Origin: Paracoccus albus
GTDB taxonomy: Bacteria; Pseudomonadota; Alphaproteobacteria; Rhodobacterales; Rhodobacteraceae
NCBI RefSeq assembly: GCF_027913035.1
Contig: NZ_CP115775.1
Coordinates: 1,116,001-1,180,000, forward strand
Length of the DNA: 64,000 nt
Reading direction: 5' to 3'
The notes beneath the pieces are model-generated. The model saw only the letters and a program-made list of their open reading frames with translations. It did not search any database and was not told the DNA's origin. Both the position numbers and the translations under genes were made by a program. This document shows positions 63,573 to 64,000 of this stretch, one piece after another. Position 1 is the first letter of the stretch; every line of letters begins with the position of its first letter.

Positions 63573-64000
63573 CTGCCGCGCGGTTTGGCGCGAAGCGTCG
63601 GATCGGCCTGTGTCGGGTCTTCGGGCCACGGGTGCTTGGGATAGCGTCCGCGCATGTCCTTGCGCACATCTGCATAGGAACCGGCCCAGAAACCCGGCAG
63701 ATCGGTCGTCACCGCAACCGGCTTCTGTCCCGGCGAAAGCAGCGTCATCCGCAGCGGCTGGTTGCCGATCATCGGGTGGCGGGTGAGGCCGAATACCTCT
63801 TGCAGACGCAGCTCGACAGAGGGTGTTTCCGCATCATAGTCAATCGGCACCTGTCGCCCGAGCGGTGTCGTGAAGTGCGCAGGTGTCAGCCGGTTCAGCG
63901 CCTGCTGCCCATCCCAGCCCAGCAGGTTCATCAGCGGCTGCGTCAGATCCAGCCCGCGCAGATCGCCCCGGTTCCTGACCTTGCCCAGAAACGGCAGAAG
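63569..64000 (-). CDS. hrpB: ATP-dependent helicase HrpB, C-terminal part
   Basis: The last 143 or so residues of HrpB, a DEAH-box RNA helicase-like protein; the N-terminal helicase core is beyond the right edge. The HrpB C-terminal domain is recognised by LPFLGKVRNRGDLRGLDL, then LTPAHFTTPLGRQVPIDYDA, LRLQEVFGLTRHPMIGNQPL and the ending GRYPKHPWPEDPTQADPTLR. Function in most bacteria is undefined. Convergent with the AlkB-like gene, overlapping four bases at the stop codons. Confidence 0.93.
   Translation of the reverse strand, partial: LLPFLGKVRNRGDLRGLDLTQPLMNLLGWDGQQALNRLTPAHFTTPLGRQVPIDYDAETPSVELRLQEVFGLTRHPMIGNQPLRMTLLSPGQKPVAVTTDLPGFWAGSYADVRKDMRGRYPKHPWPEDPTQADPTLRAKPRGS

Overview
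This window looks like chromosome of a Rhodobacteraceae/Paracoccaceae-type alphaproteobacterium, probably close to Paracoccus; the genus is inference. The signs are high GC, a C4-pathway 5-aminolevulinate synthase (hemA), the hemN/fnrL divergent pair with FNR-type boxes, TRAP transport, a TGATG/ATGA style of gene coupling, and a short intergenic repeat I associate with Rhodobacterales. Most of the window is core housekeeping.

Layout. 1-2123: TAXI-type TRAP transporter (permease cut by the left edge). 2252-2867: grxD-bolA. 2940-4436: an AT-richer glycosyltransferase. 4929-9288: PAS-domain protein, then gmk, gamma carbonic anhydrase, a PhoR-like kinase and ispG. 9371-16469: DsbA-like thiol oxidoreductase, aminotransferase, cell-wall amidase, penicillin-binding protein 1A and prfB. 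16470-21169: an accessory, partly decayed region next to tRNA-Asn, holding two tandem IS5/IS427-type elements, an IS1111-type element nested in one of them, broken reading frames and two small unknown genes. 21306-23559: MBL-fold hydrolase and an EnvZ-like kinase. 23709-34363: the str and S10 ribosomal operons, split by a DUF3800 gene with an RNA-like structure just after its stop codon. 34405-41999: alpha/beta hydrolase, miaB, SMR transporter, gatB, a frameshifted gene, lytic transglycosylase, M20 peptidase. 42139-47756: the tetrapyrrole/oxygen block hemA, rodZ-like, hemN, fnrL, and an M48 protease. 47885-50861: a tightly overlapping operon of an 18-repeat MORN protein, an unlisted 54-residue membrane protein and a VWA protein. 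50980-63572: nadE, msrA-prmA, a Hint protein, UPF0173, gatCA, lipoprotein, amidase, MATE, a Lrp-type RAM domain, ftsY and an AlkB-like enzyme. 63569-64000: the C-terminal end of hrpB.

The two most interesting signals are RNA. First, the 3' non-coding end of the IS1111-type element carries two internal-loop structures. Their flanks match, half by half, the actual target and the element's own joined ends around a CT core, which is the architecture expected of a bridge (seeker) RNA. Second, the DUF3800 gene inserted between tuf and rpsJ is followed after six bases by a 51-base nested stem structure; DUF3800 genes are known to associate with conserved RNA motifs. FNR-type boxes at hemA and at hemN/fnrL tie heme synthesis to oxygen sensing, and the second box contains the fnrL start codon itself.

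All calls are from reading the sequence alone. Family names rest on recognised motifs and no database search was run.
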